A stretch of DNA of 64,000 nucleotides from CAZHHH01 sp052400685. Lineage in GTDB: Bacteria; Bacteroidota; Bacteroidia; Bacteroidales; Marinilabiliaceae. The number at the start of each line of letters is the position of its first letter. Positions within the stretch are counted from its first letter, which is position 1. The stretch lies in the NCBI GenBank assembly GCA_052400685.1, contig JBQTGJ010000002.1; one strand, 5' to 3'. Below, one piece after another: positions 18,554-26,911 of the stretch. The notes under the pieces were generated by a model that worked only from the letters and a program-made list of their open reading frames with translations, made no database searches and had not been told where the DNA came from. The translations under genes and the position numbers were made by a program.

Positions 18554-18988
18554 CTATTTACCTATTGAAATTTCATCTGATAATTCATTCACATCATCGC
18601 TTTGATAAGGAAAATGCGCTTTTAACTGCTCACCGGCCATTAAAATACCCTTTTCGAGTGCTCCCACCGGATCATTACTTTTCAATAAAACCAACATTTC
18701 ACTCTTTATCTCATCCCAGAATCCTTCCGGAACCTTTTGGTTAATACCCGCATCACCTAAAATAGCAAACAAACGATCTTCTATGGCGAGATAAAACAAG
18801 ACCCCGTTACGAAGCTTTGTTTTATGCATTTTCAATTCCTCAAAAATGAATGCGGCCCGATCCATCAACTCTTCAGGACATTTATTATCTAAATGGACGC
18901 GGATTTCACCTGATGTATTTTTTTCGGCCTTACGAATAGCTTCGACCAGCCGCTTACGATCTTCTTTGGAAAAAACAGTTTTAGACAT
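18554..18988 (-). CDS. Second TPM-domain protein, soluble
   Basis: A 144-residue protein made almost entirely of a TPM domain (GEIRVHLDNKCPEE, then FYLAIEDRLFAILGDAGIN), with no signal peptide or membrane segment that I can see. This suggests a cytoplasmic or loosely associated partner of the exported TPM protein encoded next to it. The three genes lemA, this gene and the YgcG-like gene are spaced 11 and 7 bases apart on one strand, so they should form one transcript. Confidence 0.85.
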   Translation of the reverse strand: MSKTVFSKEDRKRLVEAIRKAEKNTSGEIRVHLDNKCPEELMDRAAFIFEELKMHKTKLRNGVLFYLAIEDRLFAILGDAGINQKVPEGFWDEIKSEMLVLLKSNDPVGALEKGILMAGEQLKAHFPYQSDDVNELSDEISIGK

Positions 18989-18999
18989 TACTATAAAGT

Positions 19000-19578
19000 T
19001 TAGAATTCTACTTTAGGCGCTTCGGCAGCTCCGGCAGCAGCTTCAAAATAAGGTTTTTTCTCGAATGAGAATACTGATGCAATAATATTACGCGGAAACT
19101 TAGCAATATAGGTGTTATAATCACGCGTTGCTTCATTAAACTTCATTCGCTCCACCGATATTCGGTTTTCAGTACCTTCAAGCTGCGCCTGCAAATCACG
19201 GAAATTTTCATTGGCCTTTAAATCCGGATAACGCTCTACCACCACCATTAATCGCGACAATGCAGAAGACAACCCTTCCTGGGCTTTCTGAAATTGTTGT
19301 AAACCGGAAGCACTCATCTCTCCGGGATTCACATTTACACTGGTAGCTTTGCTGCGTGCCTCAATAACCCCTTCAAGCGTTTCCTGTTCGTGAGCAGCAT
19401 ATCCCTTAACGGTATTCACCAGGTTGGGAATCAAATCGGCCCGTCGCTGGTACACATTCTCAACCTGAGCCCACTGGGCATTCACCGATTCCTGCTTTTC
19501 GATGATTGTATTGTAGCTACAGCTGCTTAAAAATGGCATAAATACTACGGCCAGCAAAAAAAATCTTATTAATTTCAT
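19000..19578 (-). CDS. lemA: LemA-family lipoprotein
   Basis: A 192-residue LemA-family protein. The N-terminus is a lipoprotein signal (MKLIRFFLLAVVFMPFLSSC), followed by the family helix bundle: NAQWAQVENVYQRRADLIPN, the TVKGYAAHEQETL segment, and NEATRDYNTYIAKFPRN near the end. LemA proteins are anchored by a single N-terminal segment with the helical domain outside the cytoplasm. The upstream ATG at 19590 would add four residues; I prefer 19578. Function is not established in the family; linkage to TPM-domain genes is common. Confidence 0.93.
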   Translation of the reverse strand: MKLIRFFLLAVVFMPFLSSCSYNTIIEKQESVNAQWAQVENVYQRRADLIPNLVNTVKGYAAHEQETLEGVIEARSKATSVNVNPGEMSASGLQQFQKAQEGLSSALSRLMVVVERYPDLKANENFRDLQAQLEGTENRISVERMKFNEATRDYNTYIAKFPRNIIASVFSFEKKPYFEAAAGAAEAPKVEF

Positions 19579-19640
19579 AGTTATCCTCATTTAAAAATCT
19601 ACTTACTCAAAAAAAAAATTACAATATTTTTAATACAAAA

Positions 19641-20081
19641 TTACAACGATTCATTACAAAATAAACGTCTAACCCAACGACAAATAAAACTTGTTCTGCC
19701 CTTTTCATATCTGTCCAGATAATCGAAATGAGCACCCGCTGAAGCACCCGGGTTTATCATCTGATAAATTTCGCCCCAGCCAGGAATACCGCCAATATTC
19801 CGATCATCGATAAAAATATCAGCATGTATTTTACGACTTTCACCATTGGTCAATTCTTCGCCGGGATAACTACTGTTTATGGCATAAAATGTCACGCCAT
19901 GAGCCTTACAAAAATCCACTGCATCGCGTAACAAATCACCTTCACGATAGGTCCACAAAATCAACTGATGCCCGTCACGCTCTAACATCTTCAGTGTTTC
20001 GAACGCAAAGTAACGTTCTTTCCCAATAGCAGGGTATTTATGTTCAACAATGGTTCCGTCAAAATCAACCGCAATAATCAT
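19641..20081 (-). CDS. HAD-like hydrolase (BT0820-type)
   Basis: A small 146-residue haloacid-dehalogenase-fold protein. The nucleophile motif is Asp6 and Asp8 in VDFDGT; motif II is LILWTYR, and the acidic motif FIDDRNIGG supplies the Mg ligand. The short uncapped form resembles the structurally characterised Bacteroides BT0820 group of phosphatases. The substrate is unknown. It stands between lemA and a membrane protein on the same strand with 20-60 base gaps, but a functional link is not evident. Confidence 0.85.
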   Translation of the reverse strand: MIIAVDFDGTIVEHKYPAIGKERYFAFETLKMLERDGHQLILWTYREGDLLRDAVDFCKAHGVTFYAINSSYPGEELTNGESRKIHADIFIDDRNIGGIPGWGEIYQMINPGASAGAHFDYLDRYEKGRTSFICRWVRRLFCNESL

Positions 20082-20101
20082 ATAAATGAGGCTAAATTTT
20101 T

Positions 20102-20572
20102 TTAATCATCTTTATCTGCCTCCCGCTCGTCGGACGCTTCAGGCTCAAGCTCCTCAAGTATCCGTCCCTTCACGGGAATATTAATTAAAAAAGCAATACC
20201 CAACAAACCCGACATAATCAGAAATGTTTGTTGAAAGGTAACCAAATATCCCAATAAAGACAACACCGCTAAGGCTTCGAAAGTTATAATTTTAATATAA
20301 AACCCTGCCCGATATTGTCGCAAACGATCGTGCAGCGGCAATGATGCCGATATGCGTTTCACCCGCTTGCTATGAAGCACAAAAGCAGCAGGAATACCGG
20401 CCAGCGATAGCAAAATTATAATCGATTTAAAATTAATAACCTCCTGAGCGGTCCAGTTAAAAAACTGGCTGACCATTGGAGCCACCGCAAAAGTTACAAC
20501 CGAAAAACTAATCAATGCCGCAAAAACCAACCAAAAGAAAAGTTGTATCTGTTTAAAAATTTTATGTTCCAT
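20102..20572 (-). CDS. Four-helix inner-membrane protein of unknown function
   Basis: I do not recognise this 156-residue protein. Four hydrophobic segments are visible at about residues 10-32, 46-65, 93-111 and 114-132, with a basic loop between the second and third (SKRVKRISAS) and a highly acidic tail (EELEPEASDEREADKDD). The acidic tail should face the cytoplasm given four crossings and a basic start. It is six bases downstream of recR and could be cotranscribed with it. Confidence 0.7.
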   Translation of the reverse strand: MEHKIFKQIQLFFWLVFAALISFSVVTFAVAPMVSQFFNWTAQEVINFKSIIILLSLAGIPAAFVLHSKRVKRISASLPLHDRLRQYRAGFYIKIITFEALAVLSLLGYLVTFQQTFLIMSGLLGIAFLINIPVKGRILEELEPEASDEREADKDD

Positions 20573-20578
20573 ATCTTA

Positions 20579-21202
20579 TCAAAGTGTTTTTTCAAATGGA
20601 AGCCGGTTTACCAGCGAACGGCCCAACGTCACTTCATCGGCATACTCCAACTCATCCCCCACAGCTACCCCACGGGCAATCGTTGTTACCGACACATCGT
20701 ATTCCTTTATTTTCCTAAAAATATAAAAATTAGTCGTATCGCCTTCCATGGTTGCACTCAACGCAAAAATAACCTCTTTGACTTCTCCACGTCGTACTTT
20801 ATCAACCAACGGCATTATGGTTAAATCATCGGGACCAACCCCATCCATGGGTGAAATAATTCCGCCCAGCACATGATAGATCCCTGAATACTGCTGCGTA
20901 TTTTCTATGGCCATCACATCGCGTATACTTTCAACCACACAAACAACGGAATGATCACGCCGGGGATTGGAACATATCTCACACACCGCCTCATCTGATA
21001 TATTATAACAAACACTACAATAACGAATTTCATCACGTAAAGCACGAATAGTTTCAGCGAAACGCCTTACATCATCCTTTTCCTGTTTCAACAGAAACAA
21101 CGCCAGCCGAAGCGCTGTTTTCCGACCGACGCCCGGCAGCCATGACAACTCATTCACTGCATTCTCGAGCAATAAGGATGGATATTTTGAATTATTGTTC
21201 AT
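20579..21202 (-). CDS. recR: Recombination mediator protein RecR
   Basis: RecR works with RecO and RecF to load RecA on gapped DNA. At 207 residues it has the usual family length and parts: an N-terminal helix-hairpin-helix (LSWLPGVGRKTALRLALFLL begins near residue 16), a C4 zinc finger (CSVCYNISDEAVCEIC), and a Toprim domain (VVCVVESIRDVMAIE to the end). The start at 21202 gives the expected N-terminus. It heads a short minus-strand group with the membrane protein downstream. Confidence 0.96.
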   Translation of the reverse strand: MNNNSKYPSLLLENAVNELSWLPGVGRKTALRLALFLLKQEKDDVRRFAETIRALRDEIRYCSVCYNISDEAVCEICSNPRRDHSVVCVVESIRDVMAIENTQQYSGIYHVLGGIISPMDGVGPDDLTIMPLVDKVRRGEVKEVIFALSATMEGDTTNFYIFRKIKEYDVSVTTIARGVAVGDELEYADEVTLGRSLVNRLPFEKTL

Positions 21203-21687
21203 CCTGACAAAGATTGTTTTAATAATACCCCATTAAATTAACATCGACGGTCTGTTGCTACTGTAAGCAATCTGAAAATATGAGACGCCTTACAGGACTC
21301 ATCTTCAGAAGCCGAAATTATTACAACAAAACCTAGTCCAACACTTAACTAAATTGAAAAAAGAGCTCAGAAATAGTGTCAGCAAAAAAATTCATTTTTT
21401 TTCTGACGCTTGCTTTAAAATTAGCTCCTCCCCGAGAAATCACATCTCCCGAACTTCGCAGTCTTCAAAAATGATGATTTCTTATCTGCCACAAACGTTT
21501 TCTGACAAATACTAAATTCAAAACCCACAGCTCACCGTTGCATCAGACTAATGCTCAAATCATTCGACTCACTAAACCGCTTATTATTACGATAATAACG
21601 ACACACAAAGGTAACAAAATTAGACGCTCAGCCCATAAAATACCTTTTTGAACCCATGACTGTTTTTTGTTTATTTGTAAAAAAAAG
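21203..21687. other. Divergent intergenic region recR / symporter
   Basis: A 485-base spacer that holds repeat copy 6. I see no further gene or RNA in the remainder. Confidence 0.6.
21375..21513 (+). repeat. Interspersed polar repeat, copy 6 (degenerate core)
   Basis: A 139-bp element flanked by AAAT at 21371-21374 and 21514-21517. The left end AGTGTCAGCAAAAAAA and right end TTTTCTGACAAATACT are kept, but the central TTTAC/GTAAA hairpin is lost. It lies between divergent recR and the symporter gene. Confidence 0.75.
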
Positions 21688-23130
21688 ATGAATGCAACCG
21701 ATATAGGCCTCCTTATCACCGGGTACTTTTTAATTCTAATTATCATTTCACTGCTAACAGGTCGGAAATCAGACAATGAGACGTTCTTTACCGGTAACCG
21801 TAAATCGCCCTGGTATGTGGTATCAATTGGCATGATAGGGGCATCATTATCCGGCGTCACCTTCATCTCAGTTCCCGGATGGGTGAACGCCTCACAATTC
21901 ACCTATCTGCAAATGGTTCTGGGCTTTGCTCTTGGATATTTTGTGATTGCAAACCTACTGCTTCCTTTATACTACCGGTTAAATCTTACATCGATATATA
22001 CCTATCTTGAAAATCGTTTTGGGGAATGGACCTACCAATCCGGCTCGCTGTTATTCATCGTATCGCGCACAATTGGCGCTTCAGCCCGACTTTATCTAAT
22101 GGCCAGCGTTCTGCAACTCGCAGTCGCAGATGCGTTTAATATTCCATTTGTTGTAACCGTATTTGCCACCATCATCTTAATTTGGTTATACACATTTCGC
22201 AGCGGAATAAAAACCATTATCTGGACCGACACTTTACAAACAGTATTACTAATAACCGCAGTTGTTGTTACCATTTTTTATATTGCCGGGGAACTAAATC
22301 TAAATTTCAAAGAGCTGGTATCAACCATTTCAGAAAGCGGCTACTCCAAAATATGGATCTGGGATGACTGGGCAGCCCCCAATCACTTTCTGAAACAATT
22401 TTTTGCAGGGATGTTCACAACCATTGTGATGACAGGGTTAGACCAGGATATGATGCAAAAAAACCTAACCTGTAAAAACCTCAAAGAAGCGAAAAAAAAC
22501 ATGTATTGGTATGGCTTCGCTTTTTTGCCGGTCAATTTGTTATTTCTAAGCCTGGGTGCTTTGTTGTTTATTTATGCGGCACACATAGGAATGGAAATGC
22601 CGGCACGGGCCGATGATCTATATCCGACACTAGCACTAAATGGCTACCTACCGGCCAGTGTCAGCGTCTTTTTTATTCTCGGGCTGGTCGCTGCAGCCTA
22701 TTCCAGTGCCGATTCTGCCTTGACCTCGCTTACCACCTCCTTTTCGCTGGACATTTTGAAAGTCGCCAAAATGACTGAGAAACAAGCCCGCAGAACCAGA
22801 TACAAAGTTCATATTGGTTTTTCACTTTTAATAGGCATCATTATCATCGTATTCCGGATGCTTAACCGAGATTCCATCATCGACACCATATATATTCTGG
22901 CTGGATACACCTACGGACCATTGCTCGGACTATTTGCCTTTGGTCTTTTTACCAAATTTCAGATTAAGGACAAATGGGTACCTCTGGTTGTCATTATACC
23001 ACCCCTCATAACCGGCGTTCTCGACTACAATGCACAAAACTGGTTTGGGTTTTCGTTTGGCTATGAAAAACTAATACTTAATGGCTTAATAACATTTACA
23101 ATGCTATTGTTAATAAAAAAAAGAGCTTAA
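21688..23130 (+). CDS. Sodium:solute symporter (SSS family)
   Basis: A 480-residue transporter with about 13 hydrophobic segments and the SSS hallmarks: ETFFTGNRKSPWYVVSIGM at the first loop, GASLSGVTFISVPGW in helix 1/2, and AAYSSADSALTSLTTSF in helix 8, the region carrying the Na2 sodium site residues. The substrate cannot be named; related Bacteroidota proteins are often annotated as transporters of sugars, sialic acid or small carboxylates. ATG at 21688 is preferred over an in-frame TTG at 21667. It sits next to sodium-motive Na+-NQR genes, which would supply the gradient it uses. Confidence 0.92.
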   Translation: MNATDIGLLITGYFLILIIISLLTGRKSDNETFFTGNRKSPWYVVSIGMIGASLSGVTFISVPGWVNASQFTYLQMVLGFALGYFVIANLLLPLYYRLNLTSIYTYLENRFGEWTYQSGSLLFIVSRTIGASARLYLMASVLQLAVADAFNIPFVVTVFATIILIWLYTFRSGIKTIIWTDTLQTVLLITAVVVTIFYIAGELNLNFKELVSTISESGYSKIWIWDDWAAPNHFLKQFFAGMFTTIVMTGLDQDMMQKNLTCKNLKEAKKNMYWYGFAFLPVNLLFLSLGALLFIYAAHIGMEMPARADDLYPTLALNGYLPASVSVFFILGLVAAAYSSADSALTSLTTSFSLDILKVAKMTEKQARRTRYKVHIGFSLLIGIIIIVFRMLNRDSIIDTIYILAGYTYGPLLGLFAFGLFTKFQIKDKWVPLVVIIPPLITGVLDYNAQNWFGFSFGYEKLILNGLITFTMLLLIKKRA

Positions 23131-23283
23131 TATTTTTTGTACTGCCCAATAATTGTTGTGACAAAATTAAATTTTATTTTTAATCCATTCAAAGCTTGAA
23201 AAAATGGGTTTACCGCAGTAATAGACCATTTTGAAAGTAAGAGTAATAAAGGAAAAATTTCTGGGTTGATTCTATTTAAGACA

Positions 23284-23315
23284 TTTGCATCCTAAATAGA
23301 AAACCATTAAATTTG
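23284..23315 (+). promoter_or_regulatory. Bacteroidota-type promoter of the 57-residue protein gene
   Basis: TTTG (23284-23287), a 20-base spacer and TAAATTTG (23308-23315) are a full match to the -33/-7 consensus. The start codon at 23338 lies about 16 bases after the expected transcription start. Confidence 0.7.
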
Positions 23316-23337
23316 TAAGACATAAAAAACAACTATT

Positions 23338-23511
23338 ATGACACAATTCCTGATAATACTGGGATTATCCGTATTTTTCATTTTATTGGCTTTTATCGGG
23401 TTAGCCATAAAAACTTTCTTCAAAAAAGACGCACAGCTGACCACCTGTAGCAGTGGAAATAGTGGCTGTGGATGCATCTCACAATCGTCATGTAGTGTTG
23501 AGGAGAAATAG
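23338..23511 (+). CDS. 57-residue Cys-rich single-span membrane protein (possibly NqrM-like)
   Basis: A small protein beginning MTQFLIILGLSVFFILLAF, with one membrane helix (residues 4-24), a short basic stretch KTFFKK, and a Cys-rich tail with five Cys (TTCSSGNSGCGCISQSSC). A complete promoter precedes it. The layout of one helix followed by a clustered Cys tail resembles NqrM, the small protein needed for assembly of the iron centre of Na+-NQR, and apbE and the nqr genes lie immediately beyond. The Cys spacing is not identical to Vibrio NqrM as I remember it, so the functional link is inference. Confidence 0.72.
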   Translation: MTQFLIILGLSVFFILLAFIGLAIKTFFKKDAQLTTCSSGNSGCGCISQSSCSVEEK

Positions 23512-23559
23512 TCAGGCACTACTAATCATGGCTTAATTAGTCTCTCTGAGCCTTAATTA

Positions 23560-23702
23560 AGCTTATCTGTAAAGTGCTACGTTGTGTCTCATACTTACAA
23601 TAAAAAACAGTCATTTACAGAAGCAATCTCACATTTTGCTCACTGGGCGCAGGCATTGCATGCAATCTCTACAGCTCAAACGCCCGACTTTATGGCCGTA
23701 CA
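23560..23702 (+). repeat. Interspersed polar repeat, copy 7 (diverged)
   Basis: About 143 bp, recognised by the core CAGTCATTTAC and by GCTCAAACGCCCGACTTTATGG near its right end. Ends and flanking duplication are blurred, so the borders are approximate. It lies between the convergent Cys-rich protein and apbE genes. Confidence 0.7.
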
Positions 23703-23765
23703 ATAACCAGTGATTGCAAGAAAAGACCGCCTCAAACAAAAAACAATCAAGAAGCCTCTGATTTG

Positions 23766-24806
23766 TTATTTACGGACAATCTTTTTAAACCCATCAGTCA
23801 TGGTGACCTGATCACCTGAATCGGTGTGATAAATAAAACAGGCCTCCAACCCGGGATGCGATTCAATCAGCGTCAAACTGCTATCAAGTCCCATTACCAT
23901 ACATGCAGTTGCAAAAGCATCGGCCGTCAGGCAATCGTTGGCAAGAATTGAAGCACTCAGCAAATTGTGCTGAACAGGCCGTCCATTTTTAGGATTAATG
24001 GTGTGCGCATATTTTTTACCATCCTTAATATAAAAATTGCGATAATTACCACTGGTTGCCAATGCCTTACCCGACAAACCTATAATCATCTCCATCTCTC
24101 TTTCCGAAACCGCAGGATCGTCGATGGGTTTATCAATACCCAACTGCCATACGAGACCTTTAGGGTTGACACCTGCTGTGACAATTTCACCACCAATTTC
24201 CACCATATAATTTTCAACACCTGCACCTGCTAAAAAAGACGCCACAACATCCACCGCATATCCTTTTGCAATAGCACTGGCATCAAGCATTACACCAACA
24301 TCCTTCTTCTGAATAATGCCATTGACCATCGAGACTTTCGCCATCCCCACATTTCGAAGCAAAGAATCGATCAAAAGGGTATCCACTTCATGCTGCTTTG
24401 AAAACCCAAACCCCCATGCATTAACCAAAGGAGCCACCGTCATATCAAAAGCACCTCCTGTTTCAATTGAGATTTGTTGGGCACGATTAAAGACCGTCCT
24501 AAAAAATGAATCGGTCTGAAACGAAGTATTCCTATTGATTTTTGAAATAACAGACGAGGTGTCGAAGGTGGATAAGGAATGCGAGAAAGAGTCCATCAGA
24601 ACCCTTATTCGAGGCTCTAAATCCACTTTAGAATTATAAACAATATGATATGAGGTTCCAAACACCCAGCCTTCGTTATATTGATATTTAGTTTGTTGAC
24701 AACCCGAAGTGACAACGATCAAAACGAGAACCGATAATTTAAGCAGACCCTGCAAAAAAAATCCAACTTCTGCTTTAGGCTTGTCCCCTGAATAGTCATT
24801 TACCAT
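23766..24806 (-). CDS. apbE: FAD:protein FMN transferase ApbE
   Basis: ApbE attaches FMN covalently to threonine in target flavoproteins; here the obvious targets are NqrB and NqrC, encoded just upstream. Family motifs include SSVISKINRN, AFDMTVAPLVNAWGFG, DASAIAKGYAVD, ATSGNYRNF and HTINPKNGRP, which line the FAD and Mg sites. The N-terminus is a lipoprotein-like signal ending VVTSGC. With the start at 24806 the protein has 346 residues. That ATG and the following 20 or so residues lie inside repeat copy 8. The frame remains open to 24944, but that would run through the nqr terminator, which argues against the longer form. A TTG at about 24755 is an alternative start. Confidence 0.9.
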   Translation of the reverse strand: MVNDYSGDKPKAEVGFFLQGLLKLSVLVLIVVTSGCQQTKYQYNEGWVFGTSYHIVYNSKVDLEPRIRVLMDSFSHSLSTFDTSSVISKINRNTSFQTDSFFRTVFNRAQQISIETGGAFDMTVAPLVNAWGFGFSKQHEVDTLLIDSLLRNVGMAKVSMVNGIIQKKDVGVMLDASAIAKGYAVDVVASFLAGAGVENYMVEIGGEIVTAGVNPKGLVWQLGIDKPIDDPAVSEREMEMIIGLSGKALATSGNYRNFYIKDGKKYAHTINPKNGRPVQHNLLSASILANDCLTADAFATACMVMGLDSSLTLIESHPGLEACFIYHTDSGDQVTMTDGFKKIVRK

Positions 24807-24887
24807 GGTAAACTCATTTGTTTTGGACTTCGCAAGCCTTGAATTTGAGCAGTGCTTATCAAGGGCTTGAATTTTCTTGCTGACACT
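24744..24887 (+). repeat. Interspersed polar repeat, copy 8 (overlaps apbE 5' end)
   Basis: About 144 bp with right end TTTTCTTGCTGACACT next to AAAT (24888-24891) and the core hairpin TTTAC-catg-GTAAA around 24799-24812. The left end is diverged and lies within the apbE reading frame. This is the only copy that overlaps a real gene. Confidence 0.8.
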
Positions 24888-24923
24888 AAATATAAACTTC
24901 ATAATACAAACAAAAAATATTGA

Positions 24924-24966
24924 AAAAGGCGCAGAAACTTCCATTGGAAATACATCTGCGCCTTTT
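24924..24966 (-). terminator. Terminator of the nqr operon
   Basis: A 12-bp stem (AAAAGGCGCAGA with TCTGCGCCTTTT) with an inner TTCC/GGAA stem. On the minus strand the exit is U-rich. It lies between nqrF and apbE, so apbE is probably transcribed separately. Confidence 0.85.
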
Positions 24967-24984
24967 AAAAATATATGAAATTAA

Positions 24985-26247
24985 TTAGGAACCAAAATCG
25001 TCATATGCGATCATTTCATCGGGCACACCCAAATCATAAAGCATTTTGTTAACAGCCGAGTTCATCATCGGCGGTCCGCAAAGGTAATACTCTATTTCTT
25101 CAGGTTCTTCGTGTGTTTTAAGATAATTATCAAAAATCACCTGATGGATAAATCCAACAGGTCCGTCCCAATTATCTTCCTTCTGCGGTTCCGACAAACC
25201 AATGGTGAACTTAAAGTTTGGAAATTCCTTTTCGATGGCACGGAAATGTTCTTCATAAAAAATTTCCTTTCTTGAACGCGCGCCATACCAAAAAGTAACC
25301 TTACGGCCCGTTTTCAGAGTCTGAAACAAATGGAAAATATGCGAACGCATAGGAGCCATACCGGCACCACCACCAATAAACATCATCTCACGATCCGTTT
25401 CTTTCAGGAAAAACTCACCATAAGGGCCGGATATGGTCACCTTATCGCCAGGTTTACGTGAGAAAATATAAGAAGAACAGATACCGGGGTTCATCTTCAT
25501 AAAGCCGCCGTTAACACGATCGAAAGGTGGCGTTGCAATACGTATGTTCAACATAACGATATCACCTTCGGCAGGGTGGTTTGCCATTGAATAAGCGCGG
25601 AAAGTAGGCTCCGGATTTTCCATTTTCAGATCAAACATGTGGAATTTCTCCCAGTCGCCACGGAATTTCTCATCGATATCCATGTCTTTAAAATCCACAT
25701 CAATCTTAGGCACATCAATTTGAATATAACCACCGGAACGGAAGTCAAGGTGTTCGCCCTCTGGCAATTTGACCACAAATTCTTTAATAAAAGTAGCCAC
25801 ATTGTGATTGGATTTAACCGTACACTCCCACTTCTTAATACCTAAAATAGCCTTAGGTATCTGCATGTGAATATCTTCACGTACTTTAACCTGACACGCC
25901 AGACGCCAATCAGCAGCCTGCTCCTTACGGGTAAAAAAACCTGTTTCAGTAGGCAGAATTGAACCAGCTCCATCGGGCACCTGGCAGCGGCACATTCCAC
26001 AAGTACCCCCTCCACCACAAGCCGACGGTAAAAATATTTTGTGGCTTCCCAAGGCAGAAAGAAGAGACTGTCCCGGCTCTACTTCCAGCTGACGTTCACC
26101 GTCATTAATATCGATGGTGACAATCCCCGATGGCGTAAGTTTGTTTTTGGCATATAGCAACACAGCCACCAACACCAACACAACCAGCAGGAATACGACC
26201 ACTGCGGCGATGATGACTGAACTTTGAATAGCAAGAAATAAATTCAT
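24985..26247 (-). CDS. nqrF: Na+-NQR subunit F (NADH dehydrogenase, FAD and 2Fe-2S)
   Basis: NqrF is the electron entry point: it oxidises NADH via FAD and a 2Fe-2S cluster. The 420-residue protein has an N-terminal membrane helix (about 10-32), a ferredoxin domain with ligands Cys77, Cys83, Cys86 (ACGGGGTCGMC) and Cys118 (LACQV), then a ferredoxin-reductase module with the FAD motif RAYSMANHP, the NADH site GGGAGMAPMRSH and the terminal CGPPMMN region. It is the last gene of nqrABCDEF, 25 bases after nqrE. Confidence 0.97.
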   Translation of the reverse strand: MNLFLAIQSSVIIAAVVVFLLVVLVLVAVLLYAKNKLTPSGIVTIDINDGERQLEVEPGQSLLSALGSHKIFLPSACGGGGTCGMCRCQVPDGAGSILPTETGFFTRKEQAADWRLACQVKVREDIHMQIPKAILGIKKWECTVKSNHNVATFIKEFVVKLPEGEHLDFRSGGYIQIDVPKIDVDFKDMDIDEKFRGDWEKFHMFDLKMENPEPTFRAYSMANHPAEGDIVMLNIRIATPPFDRVNGGFMKMNPGICSSYIFSRKPGDKVTISGPYGEFFLKETDREMMFIGGGAGMAPMRSHIFHLFQTLKTGRKVTFWYGARSRKEIFYEEHFRAIEKEFPNFKFTIGLSEPQKEDNWDGPVGFIHQVIFDNYLKTHEEPEEIEYYLCGPPMMNSAVNKMLYDLGVPDEMIAYDDFGS

Positions 26248-26272
26248 TATTATTTGATTTTTCAGATTCTGA

Positions 26273-26890
26273 TTAGAGTTGAATACCCATAAAGCTCATA
26301 AAAGCAATAGCCATCATTCCTGTAACAATAAACGTAATACCTAATCCCCGCAAAGGAGCTGGCACATTGGAATAATGAATTTTTTCACGGATAGCAGCAA
26401 TACCGACAATGGCCAATAACCAGCCAATCCCTGACCCAAGTCCAAAAACCGTCGCCTCGCCAATATTTGCGTATGCTCTTTCCTGCATAAAAAGGGATCC
26501 ACCAAGAATTGCACAATTAACAGCTATCAGAGGCAAAAAGATACCAAGAGAAGTATAAAGTGCCGGAGCAAACTTCTCAACAATCATTTCAACCAACTGA
26601 ACCATAGAAGCGATCACCGCGATAAACATTATAAAGCTCAAAAAACTAAGATCAATGTCAGCAAATCCTTCGCCCAACCATGACAAAGCACCGGCTGATA
26701 ACACATAATTCTCGAGAAGATAGTTGGCGGGGACCGTTATTCCCAATACAAAAACGACTGCAATACCCAGTCCAAATGATGTTTTAACTGTTTTTGATAC
26801 TGCCAGGTAGGAACACATCCCCAGAAAGTATGCAAAAATCATGTTATCAATAAAAATGGACCTAACGAATATATTTAATAAATTTTCCAT
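26273..26890 (-). CDS. nqrE: Na+-NQR subunit E
   Basis: A 205-residue integral membrane subunit with six helices. NqrD and NqrE are homologous, inverted in topology, and hold an intramembrane iron centre through conserved cysteines; here Cys26 (LGMCSYLAVS) and the later Cys in VNCAILGG fit those positions. It contributes to the path for electrons from NqrF and sodium transfer. It lies 21 bases downstream of nqrD. Confidence 0.97.
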   Translation of the reverse strand: MENLLNIFVRSIFIDNMIFAYFLGMCSYLAVSKTVKTSFGLGIAVVFVLGITVPANYLLENYVLSAGALSWLGEGFADIDLSFLSFIMFIAVIASMVQLVEMIVEKFAPALYTSLGIFLPLIAVNCAILGGSLFMQERAYANIGEATVFGLGSGIGWLLAIVGIAAIREKIHYSNVPAPLRGLGITFIVTGMMAIAFMSFMGIQL

Positions 26891-26911
26891 TTCGAAAAGC
26901 TTAATAATTAC

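Noticed and set aside
24807..24944. 46-residue N-terminal extension of ApbE
   Set aside because: The frame would pass through the nqr terminator stem (24924-24966) and repeat copy 8, and it gives no sensible signal peptide.
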